NCBI GenBank assembly: GCA_029309925.1
Contig: JARKND010000001.1
Coordinates: forward strand, 124,001-188,000
Direction: 5' to 3'
DNA length: 64,000 bases
Source of the DNA: Fulvivirgaceae bacterium JP3-4
Lineage (GTDB): Bacteria > Bacteroidota > Bacteroidia > Cytophagales > Cyclobacteriaceae
In this document: positions 16,636 to 27,014 of the stretch, one piece after another
Numbering within the stretch: the stretch's first letter is position 1
How the letters are laid out: every line of letters begins with the position of its first letter
Program-made: the position numbers and the translations under genes
Notes under the pieces: model-generated
What the model saw: the letters and a program-made list of their open reading frames with translations, nothing else
The model's database searches: none
Told to the model about the DNA's origin: nothing

Positions 16636-19600
16636 TTACTGCGTCAGGCTGTAGCGGATCTGAATGCCAAAGCGGGTGGTGGCTGTCGGGTAAGAATTGG
16701 TTACCTGCGGCTCGCGAACATTCCGGTCGAAGTAGGCCTGCAACGTGAGCTTCTGGTTGACAACATAGCTCAGGTACGGGCGCAACTGGAAGTTTAGATT
16801 CCCGTTAACGACTTTGGATTCGTCCTCGACCTTGCGCTGAATGGTGACATTGTCGTTTACTGACACGTTCACCTTAAACGTCAGGTCGTTCTTCAGCACG
16901 ATGATTCTGCCCTGTGCACGGAACGGCAATTTCACGTTGTTTTTTGTGTAACCAATTTCAAACGCAAATTCTTTCGAGTTCATTTCAGTGATCTGTGCAT
17001 TGGTGATCGTAACCATGAGATCGCGTTTGGTTTTGTATTCTGCCTTTGCCGTAAATCTGCCTTTCGTCTTTACGTTGATTCCGATCAGCGGAGAAAACTG
17101 TTCTGAGATCATCACCTGCGAGATCACATACACCGGGGTGAACTCACCTTTATCGTTGTTGCCGCCAAAGTAGCGGTTGTTGTAGTCTTCGATCGGCCTG
17201 TTGATGCCCACCTGGAAAGGATCATTGAACTCAAGCGAGTTATTGTAGTTCAACACGGTATAAGTTGATTGATAGCCGTGTGACAGTGTAATTGCCGCGA
17301 AAATGTTTTTCAGCGCTTCAACTTTGCTCAGACCATTGTAGTCGATGCGCCAGTTTGGTAGTGGCGTTTTAGGAAAGGGTGCGAGGCTGATGTTGTCTGC
17401 GCTTTTTCCTGTGTAAGCAGCCAGAAATGCCGGGATAACAACATCCTGCCCGGTGGTATCGTATTCCGGGTTGCCGGTGACTCGCCTGAAGCGGTCAACA
17501 ATAGTATTGAGGTTCTGTTCGAATTGAGAAAATACTTCTGAGTTTGTTTTGCTGTTGGAACTCTTAAATGCGGTGTTGATGGTGTTAAATGAAATCTTGT
17601 AACTACCGGAGCGGCTCGGACTCAATGAATTGAACTGTTCATTGTCGGGATCCCATCGGAAAATTTCCTGGTACGATGACATTCCTTCTTTCTTCACATC
17701 CAGTTGAATTTTCAATTCTGTTGATGGCTCAACATTGGCGCGCAGACTCATGATCTCGTTGCGCACCTGCTGGAATGGCGTGGTGAGTGATGGTGTGTAT
17801 GTGATCCACCCACGACTGGCAGCATGTTCTTTGATCCCGGGATTCTGACTACCGAGTACGAACTTCCAGCCGGGTGCCTTCCAGTTTTCATCTACGCCTA
17901 AGAATCTTGGTGTCTCCGTAAAGCCCGGCAGAATTGTGCCTTCAGTAAGTGAATAATTTCCGTTCAGGGATCTCACAGACATCAGCAGCCTGAAGAATCC
18001 TTTTACAAGTCCTGGTGTCTGCTTCACGGTATCAGGAGCAGGGGCTGGCTTCGCAGCAGGAGTTGAGGGGCGTCCGGGTTGAGTGCGTTGTGGCGCGGCC
18101 AGTCGTGGAGGCGCATTGATCTCCTTCAGGAACTTGATCTTGTTGTAAAGCTTTACAAAATCAACCTTGCCTGTCAGGCTGTTCTCGCGTGTGTTCTGAA
18201 TTGTGTTCTTAAAATCCAGTTCATCCGGAATATCCTGGAGGTTGTTTGCCCTCGCGTAATCATCGTTGATGTTCACAGGACCCGCGCGCCAGTTATATCC
18301 GGCTGAATACCGGTAATCTGCGCCCAGCCAGTCCGTGATCGGAAATTTGTCAAGCGGGAGGGTGTAATTGACATTGAGACTCTGGTCGAACATTTTCAAA
18401 CGACCAAAGTTTTTGAAGTTGTTGATAACACTGTCTTTCTGCTCTTGCGTAACGAGATCACCCTGTGGCTCATCAATGATGGCATTCGCCCTTGCCTGAT
18501 ACTCCAGCGACAAGGAGCGTGAAAAATTCCAGCGCAGATTATAAGTTCGGTTGAAGGTAAAATATTTCAGGTAGTTGGGAGCCGAGAAAGAATAGGTTCC
18601 GTACGCGCCATCGGAGTTCCTGTAAATTTTCTTGCTGAATGAACGGTCTACATCTGCCCTTACTGAAAGGTTTGACGGAAGAAGGCTGAGGTTAAAGTCC
18701 TTAATGAATTTCAGGTATGGCGACTTCAATCCTTTTGCTGTCTTGAAGGGCTCGATACCTGTTGCTTTCGGAGAAAAGTTGTAGGCAACAGAGCCACGGT
18801 ACTGCTTAAGTAAATTCTCCTTCGTAAAGAAATTGGTTTGCGTGGCTTCGCTGAACGAATAACTGAATGAAAGATTTTCGATATCGTAAATGTGTGAGAC
18901 CGCTTCCGGCTTCACTTTGTTCTTTTTAACATTCACAAAATTCAAGCTCCTTCGAACCGTTCGGTCCTGAATCAATTTTCTGAAATCATTTCGCTCCTGC
19001 TCAGAGTTAAAAGATTTGAAAGCAGCGTCAACGCGGATGTCAGGATTGGCCGGGTCGAAGTTCGGATTGATAATGGTGTTTTCGTAGCTGACGAACATCG
19101 GAATTTTGATGCCTGTGTTTCCGGGCAGAAGCTTGTCAACGTTGACGTTGGCAGAGACGTCATAAGCGGTGGTCTCTTCCCGCGTGCGCTCTCCGATCTT
19201 TGAACTTACTGAGCCGAAACCGAAAGTCGTGTGCCGGAGCGCACCTGTTACGGTGGCGAAATCCGCAAGCTTCGTTGCAACGGTGCCACTGGCTGCCCAT
19301 CCGGGTGTGCGATTGAAATCCGTCACGCGAAGTTCATTTGCCCATATACATGCGGTGTGTGAGCGACCATCTTCGCTCCGTGGATTCCGAACGCCAATCA
19401 TCATGACCTGTACGCTGGTAAGATCGGGTCGGCCGAAAATTCTAAGGGTATGACGGCCTGCCGGTGGGCCCGTATACACTGCAGTTGTGGAGGCATTCTT
19501 ATCGTTATCCCTGCGCAGTTTCAAGGCATACAACTCATTCAGATCAATATCGATCTCATTTTCTTCGGGCCATACATCGCGGTCACTCGGGTCGGAAACA

Positions 19601-22600
19601 ATGTCAGGAACTTTGAGCGGGATTTCGATTTCGTAATAATTCTGATCGAAATCAGTACCGAGTCTGATAAAGCCGTGGAGTTCATCATCTTCAGTAAGCT
19701 CACTTTCAGCATGGAAAAACATTTTCAGCCGGCCATAATTGAACAGGTCAACGCCAACGTTCTTGAAGATTGCACGGGCGTCACCATCTTCCAGGTTGTC
19801 CACGCATACCTGAACACCTTGCTCATTGAGCTGTCGCGAAACAGCAGAAGTATTGTCACGGTCACGTCTTACTCCTGGCGGAATGCGATACGGGCTTGTT
19901 GGTGCTGGATTATTTGCATCGAACGCCCCGTTCTCTTCGAGGTTTACCACAGACACGGTGAAGTCGTTATAATCTTCTTCGATCTTTGGTGCCACGCCAC
20001 CGCCACGCAAATCTGCCTGGTATCTTCTCCATCGGCTCCCCACCATGCGGAAATTTGCCATGCGCAACACAACAGGCTGTTCGAAGCCGGTGAGTATAGT
20101 GCGAATATAGCGAATTGATTTGAACCCTGTGATATTCCCGAACTTGGCTTCAAACTCTCTGACAGGAATGCGGAACAGGAACCACTCGATTGTTTCACCT
20201 GCGTTGTTTTCGTTTGTGCTGATCTTGTCCACGATGTATTCCTGTCCGATGGCAAGCCCCGGTTTCAGATCAACATCATATTCATAGTATTCTTCAAGTT
20301 CACTCAGTGTGTTGTCCGCATTCAGGTCCTCGTTGTCAGGGCTCTGCGTAGCGGAGCGCGCAATGTCCTGATTGCCTGTGTTGACGGGCGAGTTACCATC
20401 CATGCCATTGAAATTCTTATAGCGTTCCAGAATCTGCGCGCCTCTCGCATCCAGATCACTGCCAAAGAAATATTGGAAGTCGTCACCCGAAGGATCGTTG
20501 TCATACAATGCTCGCGTCTCAGTGGGTAGTTGATCGAGGAAGCTCGCCCCGAATTTCTCACGCTCCTCGTTGTTGTTCGCTCCATCAAGACCTATATCCT
20601 GATTAGGACGTGAAGAGGGGTCATTGTCGAAAGCGTTGTTCAGAAATTGCTGATTGGTAACGTAACCCCATTCGTTCTCAATTTTCTGAGACTGCGTTCC
20701 GTCTGCGGGCAATCCATTTTCAAATGCGTGTTTCGAATCCCGCGCAACATCCTCAGAGATCGAACCTAACTGGAAGACAAGCTTACCTCCGGTTGTATTG
20801 TTCACACCTTCATTTTTTCCGCTCACAATCACCTTACCATTCGCACCCTGAATAAAAGGATCTAACAACCAGAATTCGATATACTCGATGTTCGCCTTGT
20901 CGAAGTCGACTTCCGTGCGAATCGCAGTAGTGATACCGGCCCAGTTTCCCTTAACATCACCCGGGCGCAGAACCCCCTGCGCACTGATGTCAGGGTTGTA
21001 ATTGTAAGGACCGCGCTCAGCGGGATAATACGCAAGATCAAAAATTGGCTGATTGTTCATCTGCTGGTATCGCTGGAAGTACGGGAAGATCTCTGTCGGA
21101 TCTACAGCGCGCACATAGTGGTTTTGAAGATCCGCTTCGGTAATATTTGGTGGCTTATATTGGCCTGACTGCCGGTAGAACTGATTGTCAATAGAATACC
21201 AGGCAAGCTTTGCACGTTTATAACCAAGTCGCACACTACGCGATCCGGAGCCAGTAGGCTCATCGTGAAAACGCGAATCCAGAATCGGAGTTGATGCGAG
21301 CTTCCATTGCTGCGTTCCCATCAGTGAGTAGGGCGTTGCTGTGTTTTCAAAATCGTCAACGTAAGCAGTTCCTTCCCCGCCAACGATATTTGATGTACCA
21401 GGGAGTAACTGTGCAAACTCTCCGTTGAAATTAATGGATGATGGCTCCTTGGTTTGGAGAATAGGAATGGCGTCAACAAGTTTTGTCAGTACGCGGCTGT
21501 CTTTGCGGACATTGAAGTCGAAACCATACTGCATGTTGCGCGCAGGTTCGGTACCAATCTGGTTGCGGCTGATCAGCGGTCGTTCATTGTAGTACAGAAA
21601 TGTCGACCCAAGGTTGACGTCATCATTAAGCTTATAGTCGAACCGCGTTCCGATAAGGCTGCGCGTCTGAAACGCAAAAGGATCGGACTGCTCATATTGT
21701 ACACTGATATTTTTGCCTGAGCTTAGAACACTTTCGTTGATGATCGTGACTTTGCCGAAAGTATAGTCCACTGTGTAATCGGTTCCTTCCTGTAAAGGCA
21801 TTCCGCCCGCGAAGATCTTCACTGAGTTTTGTGAAACACCGAAGCCGGGGATGAGGATATCGCGCGAGGATCCTGCACTATATGATCCAACCATAAAGAA
21901 CTTGTTCTTCGTAGCAAACAGCTCGGCATCTGCCTTTGTGGTACGGTACAGTGTGTCGTAAGAATATTTCTGAATCAGTACAGATTCGTTTGGCTGACCG
22001 CGGAATGCTTCCCGAAGTGCCTCCCGAAACGGCTCGAGGTAAGGAAAAATGATAAGACCCGTCTGCGTGTTGATGGTGATGTTGTCTACGAAGTCAAAGT
22101 TTCCATCGCGCTGGGGATCGTTCACAGGATTGAGTTTATCAAGACCGAAGATTTCAATGAGCTGTCTTTCGCGCAGCGTGCTGCTGCCTTCCTGCAACTG
22201 TGGGTTATCAATACCGGTGCGGTCATCGCGGTAGATGATTCGCAATTGAAAACCATCGCGCGTAAGCTGATTGACGTTGAGATTGTAAATGTTCTTCATC
22301 ATCAAATCCCATGTCGGGATAATTTCGCCTTTGCCATCATTTCCTGCCCGGATGCTGATCTTTCTGGGGCGGAGCAACTTCAGGAAAATTACTTCTTCAT
22401 CTTTGAGGTTAGCGTAATCTTCAGACAGTTCACCCACTTTGTATGGTCTTCCGTTGTGCGTGTACTCATAGGCTACGGCAAGTGCCTCATCATTCTGTAG
22501 CTTACGCGTTAGCGTAATGTAACCGAGCTGACTGTGGATTGTATATTCTGTGGGGTTGAGCTTTCGCGCAGTGGTAATTTTTTCGAAATCTCGGCCGTTT

Positions 22601-23946
22601 GAATTCTCACCAAAAATTCCGGTGAGAAGATCGTTGATCTGATCTGCATTCCGTGGAACCGATCCAAAGTTGATACGATCTGGCAGGTTGTTCGCATCGT
22701 TTGCATTGGGCAAAGCTGCATCCCCGGTAAAGAGATCGTCACGGAAAATTCGCACCGGCTCTCCGAGATCCATCAGACCTACGATATTGCGGTTGGTCTG
22801 CGTGTCGTTGTTCCGGTTGAGAACGTAGACTTCAACGCGGGTGACGTTGACGCCCGAATTGATTTGCGGCAGGTTCGCGATCCATTTCTGATAATTGTCT
22901 CTGAAAAAGTGGCCGAGAAAAAAGTGCCTGTTCTCATCGTAGTTGGACGCTACAATTTCAAATGGTCTTCCCTGGCCTGAACCACCCCCTGGGATTTCTA
23001 TCGATTCTACTTTCCCGCGTTGCGTAGAAGCAATAGCCGTAACGTTGAGTTTGCCAAACTGCATCTGGGCCTTCACACCAAAAAGGTTTTGCGCTCCCTG
23101 GATCAGCGTGTTGTTCAGCGGTAAGCTTACGTTACCAATTTCGAGTTTCTGTAAAATGTCTTCCTTGTACCCGGTGTATTCAACCTTCATGTTGTTCTGA
23201 AAGTCGAAGGAGTTGTTATTGTCGAAGTTCGCAGTGACGGCAAGTTTTTCACCCACTTTTCCAACAACGCTCATGTTGATCTGCTGATCGAATTCAAAGC
23301 TTCCGTTTTTTTGCTGGCGTATCGGGATACTTGGATTGCTGATTTTCTGATGCTGGTAACCCAGGTCGAGCATGACGAAGCCGCGCGGAACAAGTTCAAC
23401 GTAGCTCCCTCCGAAAATGCGATCGAGGATCGGACTGACGAATATTTTTGGCGTGAAGCCCCTTCCGCTTACTGCACTTTCGCCATCCATCGCACGGGAG
23501 CGGCCTTTCCAGTAGTCTTTTAAGATTTGCCTGTCCTGGTATTGTTTGAATTCCTCAAAAGACATGCTGCTGGTAGGCCGGTAGTTGAGGTCACCGATTT
23601 TTTCGTAGATGGTATAGTTGAGCGCTGTGTCAATGTCAACATCCAGCTTGAGCTTGTTCGGGTCTTTGAGGAAAAGGGGAGACTCACTGGTTGTATTTGA
23701 GAAGGGATCACCGTAACGATCCTGCATGCGAAAGGTCGGCCTTCGGCTCGGACGGTATCGGGTGCTATCCTCTTGCTGCTGTCGCTGCGCCACTACATCT
23801 TCGGGCACCAGGAATATGACGAAGCATGCCGCAATAATCCGGCTGAGGGAGATCACAAGAGTATTCTTCCAAATCGAGGTCAAGGTTTTAGTCAATTTTT
23901 CAGAAGTCTCAACGCAGTCCCTGGCTTCCAAAGTAATCTTCTGCAT
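16636..23946 (-). CDS. sprA: SprA/Sov, type IX secretion outer-membrane translocon
   Basis: A 2436-residue protein of the SprA (Sov) family, the giant 36-strand outer-membrane barrel through which T9SS cargo leaves the cell. SprA is also needed for gliding in motile members. An N-terminal hydrophobic stretch (about residues 28-52, ending DVVAQ) acts as signal. The segment GRGFTPKIFVSPILDRIFGGSYV and repeated VDYTFGKVTI-like strands are typical, and length is in the usual range. The C-terminus ends in an aromatic strand (FGIQIRYSLTQ). It lies after ruvA with a 36-base gap. The window also encodes a T9SS cargo (37603-40074). Confidence 0.95.
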   Translation of the reverse strand: MQKITLEARDCVETSEKLTKTLTSIWKNTLVISLSRIIAACFVIFLVPEDVVAQRQQQEDSTRYRPSRRPTFRMQDRYGDPFSNTTSESPLFLKDPNKLKLDVDIDTALNYTIYEKIGDLNYRPTSSMSFEEFKQYQDRQILKDYWKGRSRAMDGESAVSGRGFTPKIFVSPILDRIFGGSYVELVPRGFVMLDLGYQHQKISNPSIPIRQQKNGSFEFDQQINMSVVGKVGEKLAVTANFDNNNSFDFQNNMKVEYTGYKEDILQKLEIGNVSLPLNNTLIQGAQNLFGVKAQMQFGKLNVTAIASTQRGKVESIEIPGGGSGQGRPFEIVASNYDENRHFFLGHFFRDNYQKWIANLPQINSGVNVTRVEVYVLNRNNDTQTNRNIVGLMDLGEPVRIFRDDLFTGDAALPNANDANNLPDRINFGSVPRNADQINDLLTGIFGENSNGRDFEKITTARKLNPTEYTIHSQLGYITLTRKLQNDEALAVAYEYTHNGRPYKVGELSEDYANLKDEEVIFLKLLRPRKISIRAGNDGKGEIIPTWDLMMKNIYNLNVNQLTRDGFQLRIIYRDDRTGIDNPQLQEGSSTLRERQLIEIFGLDKLNPVNDPQRDGNFDFVDNITINTQTGLIIFPYLEPFREALREAFRGQPNESVLIQKYSYDTLYRTTKADAELFATKNKFFMVGSYSAGSSRDILIPGFGVSQNSVKIFAGGMPLQEGTDYTVDYTFGKVTIINESVLSSGKNISVQYEQSDPFAFQTRSLIGTRFDYKLNDDVNLGSTFLYYNERPLISRNQIGTEPARNMQYGFDFNVRKDSRVLTKLVDAIPILQTKEPSSINFNGEFAQLLPGTSNIVGGEGTAYVDDFENTATPYSLMGTQQWKLASTPILDSRFHDEPTGSGSRSVRLGYKRAKLAWYSIDNQFYRQSGQYKPPNITEADLQNHYVRAVDPTEIFPYFQRYQQMNNQPIFDLAYYPAERGPYNYNPDISAQGVLRPGDVKGNWAGITTAIRTEVDFDKANIEYIEFWLLDPFIQGANGKVIVSGKNEGVNNTTGGKLVFQLGSISEDVARDSKHAFENGLPADGTQSQKIENEWGYVTNQQFLNNAFDNDPSSRPNQDIGLDGANNNEEREKFGASFLDQLPTETRALYDNDPSGDDFQYFFGSDLDARGAQILERYKNFNGMDGNSPVNTGNQDIARSATQSPDNEDLNADNTLSELEEYYEYDVDLKPGLAIGQEYIVDKISTNENNAGETIEWFLFRIPVREFEAKFGNITGFKSIRYIRTILTGFEQPVVLRMANFRMVGSRWRRYQADLRGGGVAPKIEEDYNDFTVSVVNLEENGAFDANNPAPTSPYRIPPGVRRDRDNTSAVSRQLNEQGVQVCVDNLEDGDARAIFKNVGVDLFNYGRLKMFFHAESELTEDDELHGFIRLGTDFDQNYYEIEIPLKVPDIVSDPSDRDVWPEENEIDIDLNELYALKLRRDNDKNASTTAVYTGPPAGRHTLRIFGRPDLTSVQVMMIGVRNPRSEDGRSHTACIWANELRVTDFNRTPGWAASGTVATKLADFATVTGALRHTTFGFGSVSSKIGERTREETTAYDVSANVNVDKLLPGNTGIKIPMFVSYENTIINPNFDPANPDIRVDAAFKSFNSEQERNDFRKLIQDRTVRRSLNFVNVKKNKVKPEAVSHIYDIENLSFSYSFSEATQTNFFTKENLLKQYRGSVAYNFSPKATGIEPFKTAKGLKSPYLKFIKDFNLSLLPSNLSVRADVDRSFSKKIYRNSDGAYGTYSFSAPNYLKYFTFNRTYNLRWNFSRSLSLEYQARANAIIDEPQGDLVTQEQKDSVINNFKNFGRLKMFDQSLNVNYTLPLDKFPITDWLGADYRYSAGYNWRAGPVNINDDYARANNLQDIPDELDFKNTIQNTRENSLTGKVDFVKLYNKIKFLKEINAPPRLAAPQRTQPGRPSTPAAKPAPAPDTVKQTPGLVKGFFRLLMSVRSLNGNYSLTEGTILPGFTETPRFLGVDENWKAPGWKFVLGSQNPGIKEHAASRGWITYTPSLTTPFQQVRNEIMSLRANVEPSTELKIQLDVKKEGMSSYQEIFRWDPDNEQFNSLSPSRSGSYKISFNTINTAFKSSNSKTNSEVFSQFEQNLNTIVDRFRRVTGNPEYDTTGQDVVIPAFLAAYTGKSADNISLAPFPKTPLPNWRIDYNGLSKVEALKNIFAAITLSHGYQSTYTVLNYNNSLEFNDPFQVGINRPIEDYNNRYFGGNNDKGEFTPVYVISQVMISEQFSPLIGINVKTKGRFTAKAEYKTKRDLMVTITNAQITEMNSKEFAFEIGYTKNNVKLPFRAQGRIIVLKNDLTFKVNVSVNDNVTIQRKVEDESKVVNGNLNFQLRPYLSYVVNQKLTLQAYFDRNVREPQVTNSYPTATTRFGIQIRYSLTQ

Positions 23947-23982
23947 AAGCGCACGAATCCGGACATCAAGACTTCAGGGCTA

Positions 23983-24576
23983 CTAAGCGTTTTTTAGAGC
24001 TTGCTTTACTAAATCTTCTAAGGTAATGGTATTTCCTGATTTTTTCAGGACCGTATCTACACTTTTCTCGGCCACGGCTTTTGGCAAGCCAAGGGTAAGT
24101 AGTGCTGATAACGCCTCTTTCCGCAAGGTATTGTGCGGACCCGCAGAAAGAGTTGGCTGGCTTTCTTCCCAGCTCTCTTTCTTGAGTTTGTCTTTCAGAT
24201 CAATAATAACGCGCTGCGCAGTTTTGCCACCGATTCCCTTGATGGATTGCAGAGCCGCAGCATTTTCCTGCACGATCGCGGTTTTCAGCTCGTTCGAGTT
24301 CATGTACGATAACATGACGATGGCAGTGCTCGGACCAATGCCATTGACGGAGATCAGTTGCTGAAACAACCGCCTCTCCGCATCACTGCTGAATCCGAAA
24401 AGGATGTGTGCATCCTCCCGTATCGCAAGATGGGTGAACAGCTGAATGTCTTCCTTGTCTTTCACCTCTGAAAATGTCTGCAGCGAAATATTGACATGGT
24501 AGCCCACTCCGTTGACATCGATGATGACATGGGTTGGATCCTTGTGTGCAAGACGGCCTTTCAGAAACGCGATCAT
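23983..24576 (-). CDS. ruvA: Holliday junction DNA helicase subunit RuvA
   Basis: A 197-residue RuvA, which binds Holliday junctions and loads RuvB. I use the ATG at 24576 (MIAFLKGRL), which gives the normal length; an ATG at 24642 would add 22 unrelated residues and overlap maeB. Helix-hairpin-helix motifs are visible (VNGIGPSTAIVML and IKGIGGKTAQRVIIDLK), and a C-terminal UBA-like domain binds RuvB. It lies 19 bases after maeB and upstream of sprA, in what looks like one operon. Confidence 0.95.
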   Translation of the reverse strand: MIAFLKGRLAHKDPTHVIIDVNGVGYHVNISLQTFSEVKDKEDIQLFTHLAIREDAHILFGFSSDAERRLFQQLISVNGIGPSTAIVMLSYMNSNELKTAIVQENAAALQSIKGIGGKTAQRVIIDLKDKLKKESWEESQPTLSAGPHNTLRKEALSALLTLGLPKAVAEKSVDTVLKKSGNTITLEDLVKQALKNA

Positions 24577-24595
24577 CTGATAAAAGTTTAACGCA

Positions 24596-26875
24596 TCAAA
24601 GGTGATCGTTCTGTTCGTGAAGCTGCGCATCCACAACAGCAATTGCTGCCATGTTCACGATTTCACGAATTGAACTTCCAAGCTGAAGGATATGCACTGG
24701 TTTTTTCATCCCGAGCAGGATCGGACCAATTGCCTCCGCACCTCCGATTTCCATCAGAAGTTTGTACGCGATGTTGCCGGCAGCGAGATTCGGGAAGATC
24801 AGTGTGTTGGCGCCTTCTTTCGAAAGCGTGCTGAACGGATAGGTCTCCTGCTGAATTTCAATATTCAATGCAACGTTTGCCTGAATGTCTCCCTCGACCA
24901 CAAGATTAGGATTTCTCTTTCTTGCGATTTCAACTGCTGCTTTTGTTTTTTCGGGAATCTCTCCTTTCGATGAACCGAAATTCGAATACGACAACACAGC
25001 CATACGCGGTTCCATATCAAAGAACTTCACCCCACGAGCTGTAAGCTCGATGATCTGTGCAAGTTCTTCAGCATTCGGATCGACATTCACCGTGGTGTCA
25101 GAGAAGAAGTATGTTCCACGCTTGTTCGTAATGATGTACATTCCTGCCACGCGATTTACTCCTTCAGCAACACCGATCACCTGCAACGCAGGAGAAATTG
25201 TTTTAGGGTAATCTTTCGTAAGTCCGGATACGAGCGCATCTGCATCGCCCAGCTCAACCATCATTGCGCCAAAATAATTGCGTTCACGCATCAGTCGCTT
25301 GCAATCCTGCAAAGCAAGTCCTTTACGCTGACGCTTCTTATAAAATACTTCCGCATAGCGATTCACAGTGTCTTCTTCTTCGCGCGGGTAGATGATAGGG
25401 CAGTCGAGCAGATCGAGCTTGTGATCTTCGATGAGCTGGAGAATTTCGTGACGGTTTCCAAGAAGGATCGGCCTGGCGATTCCTTCGTCTTTCAAAACCT
25501 GCGCAGCTTTCAGGATCTTATGGTGCGTTGCTTCGGCAAACACAACACGCTTCGGATTTTCTTTGGCGCGGTCAATCACGCGAAGCATCAGTTTCTGGTC
25601 GATACCAATCCGCTTTTGCAATTCATTGTGATATGCACCCCAGTCGGTGATCGGTTTTTTTGCCATGCCGGAATCCATCGCAGCTTTTGCAACTGCAGGG
25701 GACACGGTTGTGATCAGGCGCGGATCAAGCGGTTTCGGAATAAGGTATTCCGGACCGAACTTAAGCTTATCCGTTCCGTATGCTTTCACAACCATGTCAG
25801 GCACTGGTTCCTTTGTAAGTTTAGCAAGTGCATAAACGGCCGCGAGCTTCATCTCTTCATTGATCTCGGTTGCGCGGACATCAAGGGCACCACGGAATAT
25901 GTAAGGAAAGCCAAGAACATTATTCACCTGGTTAGGATGATCGGAACGTCCGGTTGCCAGAAGCGCGTCAGGTCTTGTTTTCTTTGCAAGGTCATATTGA
26001 ATTTCAGGATTCGGATTTGCAAGCGCAAACACAATCGGCTTGTCAGCCATATTGAGAAGGTCCTGCGGTGTGATGGCATCGGCAACAGAAAGACCTACGA
26101 ATACATCGGCACCTTTCATTGCTTCCTGTAAGGTTGCTACAGTGCGATCGGTAACGAATTGTTTTTTGATGTCATCGAGGTTTGTCCTGCTCTTATTCAG
26201 AACGCCCTTGCTGTCGCACATAATGATGTTTTCTCTTTTCGCACCGAGCGCGAGATATAGTTTCGTGCAACTCACAGCAGCCGCCCCCGCACCATTCACT
26301 ACGATAACGATGTCGCTGATTTTCTTTCCGACCAGTTCAAGTGCATTCAACAGCGCTGCGCATGAAATGATAGCCGTTCCATGCTGATCATCGTGCATGA
26401 TCGGAATGTTCATCTTCTCGCGCAGTTCTGTCTCGATCTTGAAACATTCCGGTGCTTTGATGTCTTCAAGGTTCACACCACCGAATGTGGGCTCGAGCGC
26501 CTTGACGATCTTGATGAACGCATCAGGATCTTTTTCGTCAACTTCAATGTCAAAGCTGTCGATACCTGCGTATTTTTTGAAAAGTACAGCCTTGCCTTCC
26601 ATTACCGGTTTCGATGCTTCAGGGCCGATGTCTCCGAGGCCGAGCACTGCCGTCCCGTTGGAGATTACGGCAACGAGATTTCCTTTTGCTGTGTATTTGT
26701 AAACGTCTTCTTTGTTTGCCGCGATCTCTTTGCACGGTTCGGCAACACCGGGAGAATACGCAAGCGCGAGATCGAGCTGAGAACTTAAAACTTTGGTAGG
26801 AACTACTTCAATTTTGCCGGGCTGACCCTGCATGTGATAATTGAGAGCGTCTTCTTTTCTTATTTTAATAGACAT
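24596..26875 (-). CDS. maeB: NADP-dependent malic enzyme with phosphotransacetylase-like domain
   Basis: A 759-residue fusion. Residues 1 to about 430 are malic enzyme ([22 protein letters not shown] and the NAD(P) fold [12 protein letters not shown]), converting malate to pyruvate and CO2 with NADPH formation. Residues about 430-759 resemble phosphate acetyltransferase, which in MaeB enzymes is a regulatory, acetyl-CoA-sensing domain. A TATCTTTA -7-like box lies at 26908-26901, some 26 bases before the start. It is the first gene of the maeB-ruvA-sprA run. Confidence 0.95.
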   Translation of the reverse strand: MSIKIRKEDALNYHMQGQPGKIEVVPTKVLSSQLDLALAYSPGVAEPCKEIAANKEDVYKYTAKGNLVAVISNGTAVLGLGDIGPEASKPVMEGKAVLFKKYAGIDSFDIEVDEKDPDAFIKIVKALEPTFGGVNLEDIKAPECFKIETELREKMNIPIMHDDQHGTAIISCAALLNALELVGKKISDIVIVVNGAGAAAVSCTKLYLALGAKRENIIMCDSKGVLNKSRTNLDDIKKQFVTDRTVATLQEAMKGADVFVGLSVADAITPQDLLNMADKPIVFALANPNPEIQYDLAKKTRPDALLATGRSDHPNQVNNVLGFPYIFRGALDVRATEINEEMKLAAVYALAKLTKEPVPDMVVKAYGTDKLKFGPEYLIPKPLDPRLITTVSPAVAKAAMDSGMAKKPITDWGAYHNELQKRIGIDQKLMLRVIDRAKENPKRVVFAEATHHKILKAAQVLKDEGIARPILLGNRHEILQLIEDHKLDLLDCPIIYPREEEDTVNRYAEVFYKKRQRKGLALQDCKRLMRERNYFGAMMVELGDADALVSGLTKDYPKTISPALQVIGVAEGVNRVAGMYIITNKRGTYFFSDTTVNVDPNAEELAQIIELTARGVKFFDMEPRMAVLSYSNFGSSKGEIPEKTKAAVEIARKRNPNLVVEGDIQANVALNIEIQQETYPFSTLSKEGANTLIFPNLAAGNIAYKLLMEIGGAEAIGPILLGMKKPVHILQLGSSIREIVNMAAIAVVDAQLHEQNDHL

Positions 26876-26927
26876 GTTTGGCGCTAGGTTTTCGAAGCGG
26901 TAAAGATAGGAAAGTTAGCGAAACCAG

Positions 26928-27006
26928 ACGAATAACGAATAACGAATTACGAGTGACGAATGTCTCGTTGGGAGTTCCTATTCGTCATTGGAAATTCGTT
27001 ATTCGT
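26928..27006. repeat. Intergenic hairpin of iterated ACGAAT words
   Basis: ACGAATAACGAATT (26935-26948) pairs perfectly with AATTCGTTATTCGT (26993-27006). An inner imperfect stem pairs TGACGAAT with ATTCGTCA. It lies between the 5' end of maeB and the 3' end of the lytic transglycosylase gene and may end transcription of the latter. Its word structure resembles the hairpins at 42618, 56961 and 60756. Confidence 0.8.
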
Positions 27007-27014
27007 AATTTCAA

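Noticed and set aside
19450-20118. A 222-codon open frame antisense inside sprA
   Set aside because: It lies wholly within the sprA coding sequence and is Ile/Val-rich without motifs, as expected of a shadow frame.
25421-26131. A 236-codon open frame antisense to maeB
   Set aside because: Lies completely opposite a strongly conserved enzyme gene; no recognisable domain.
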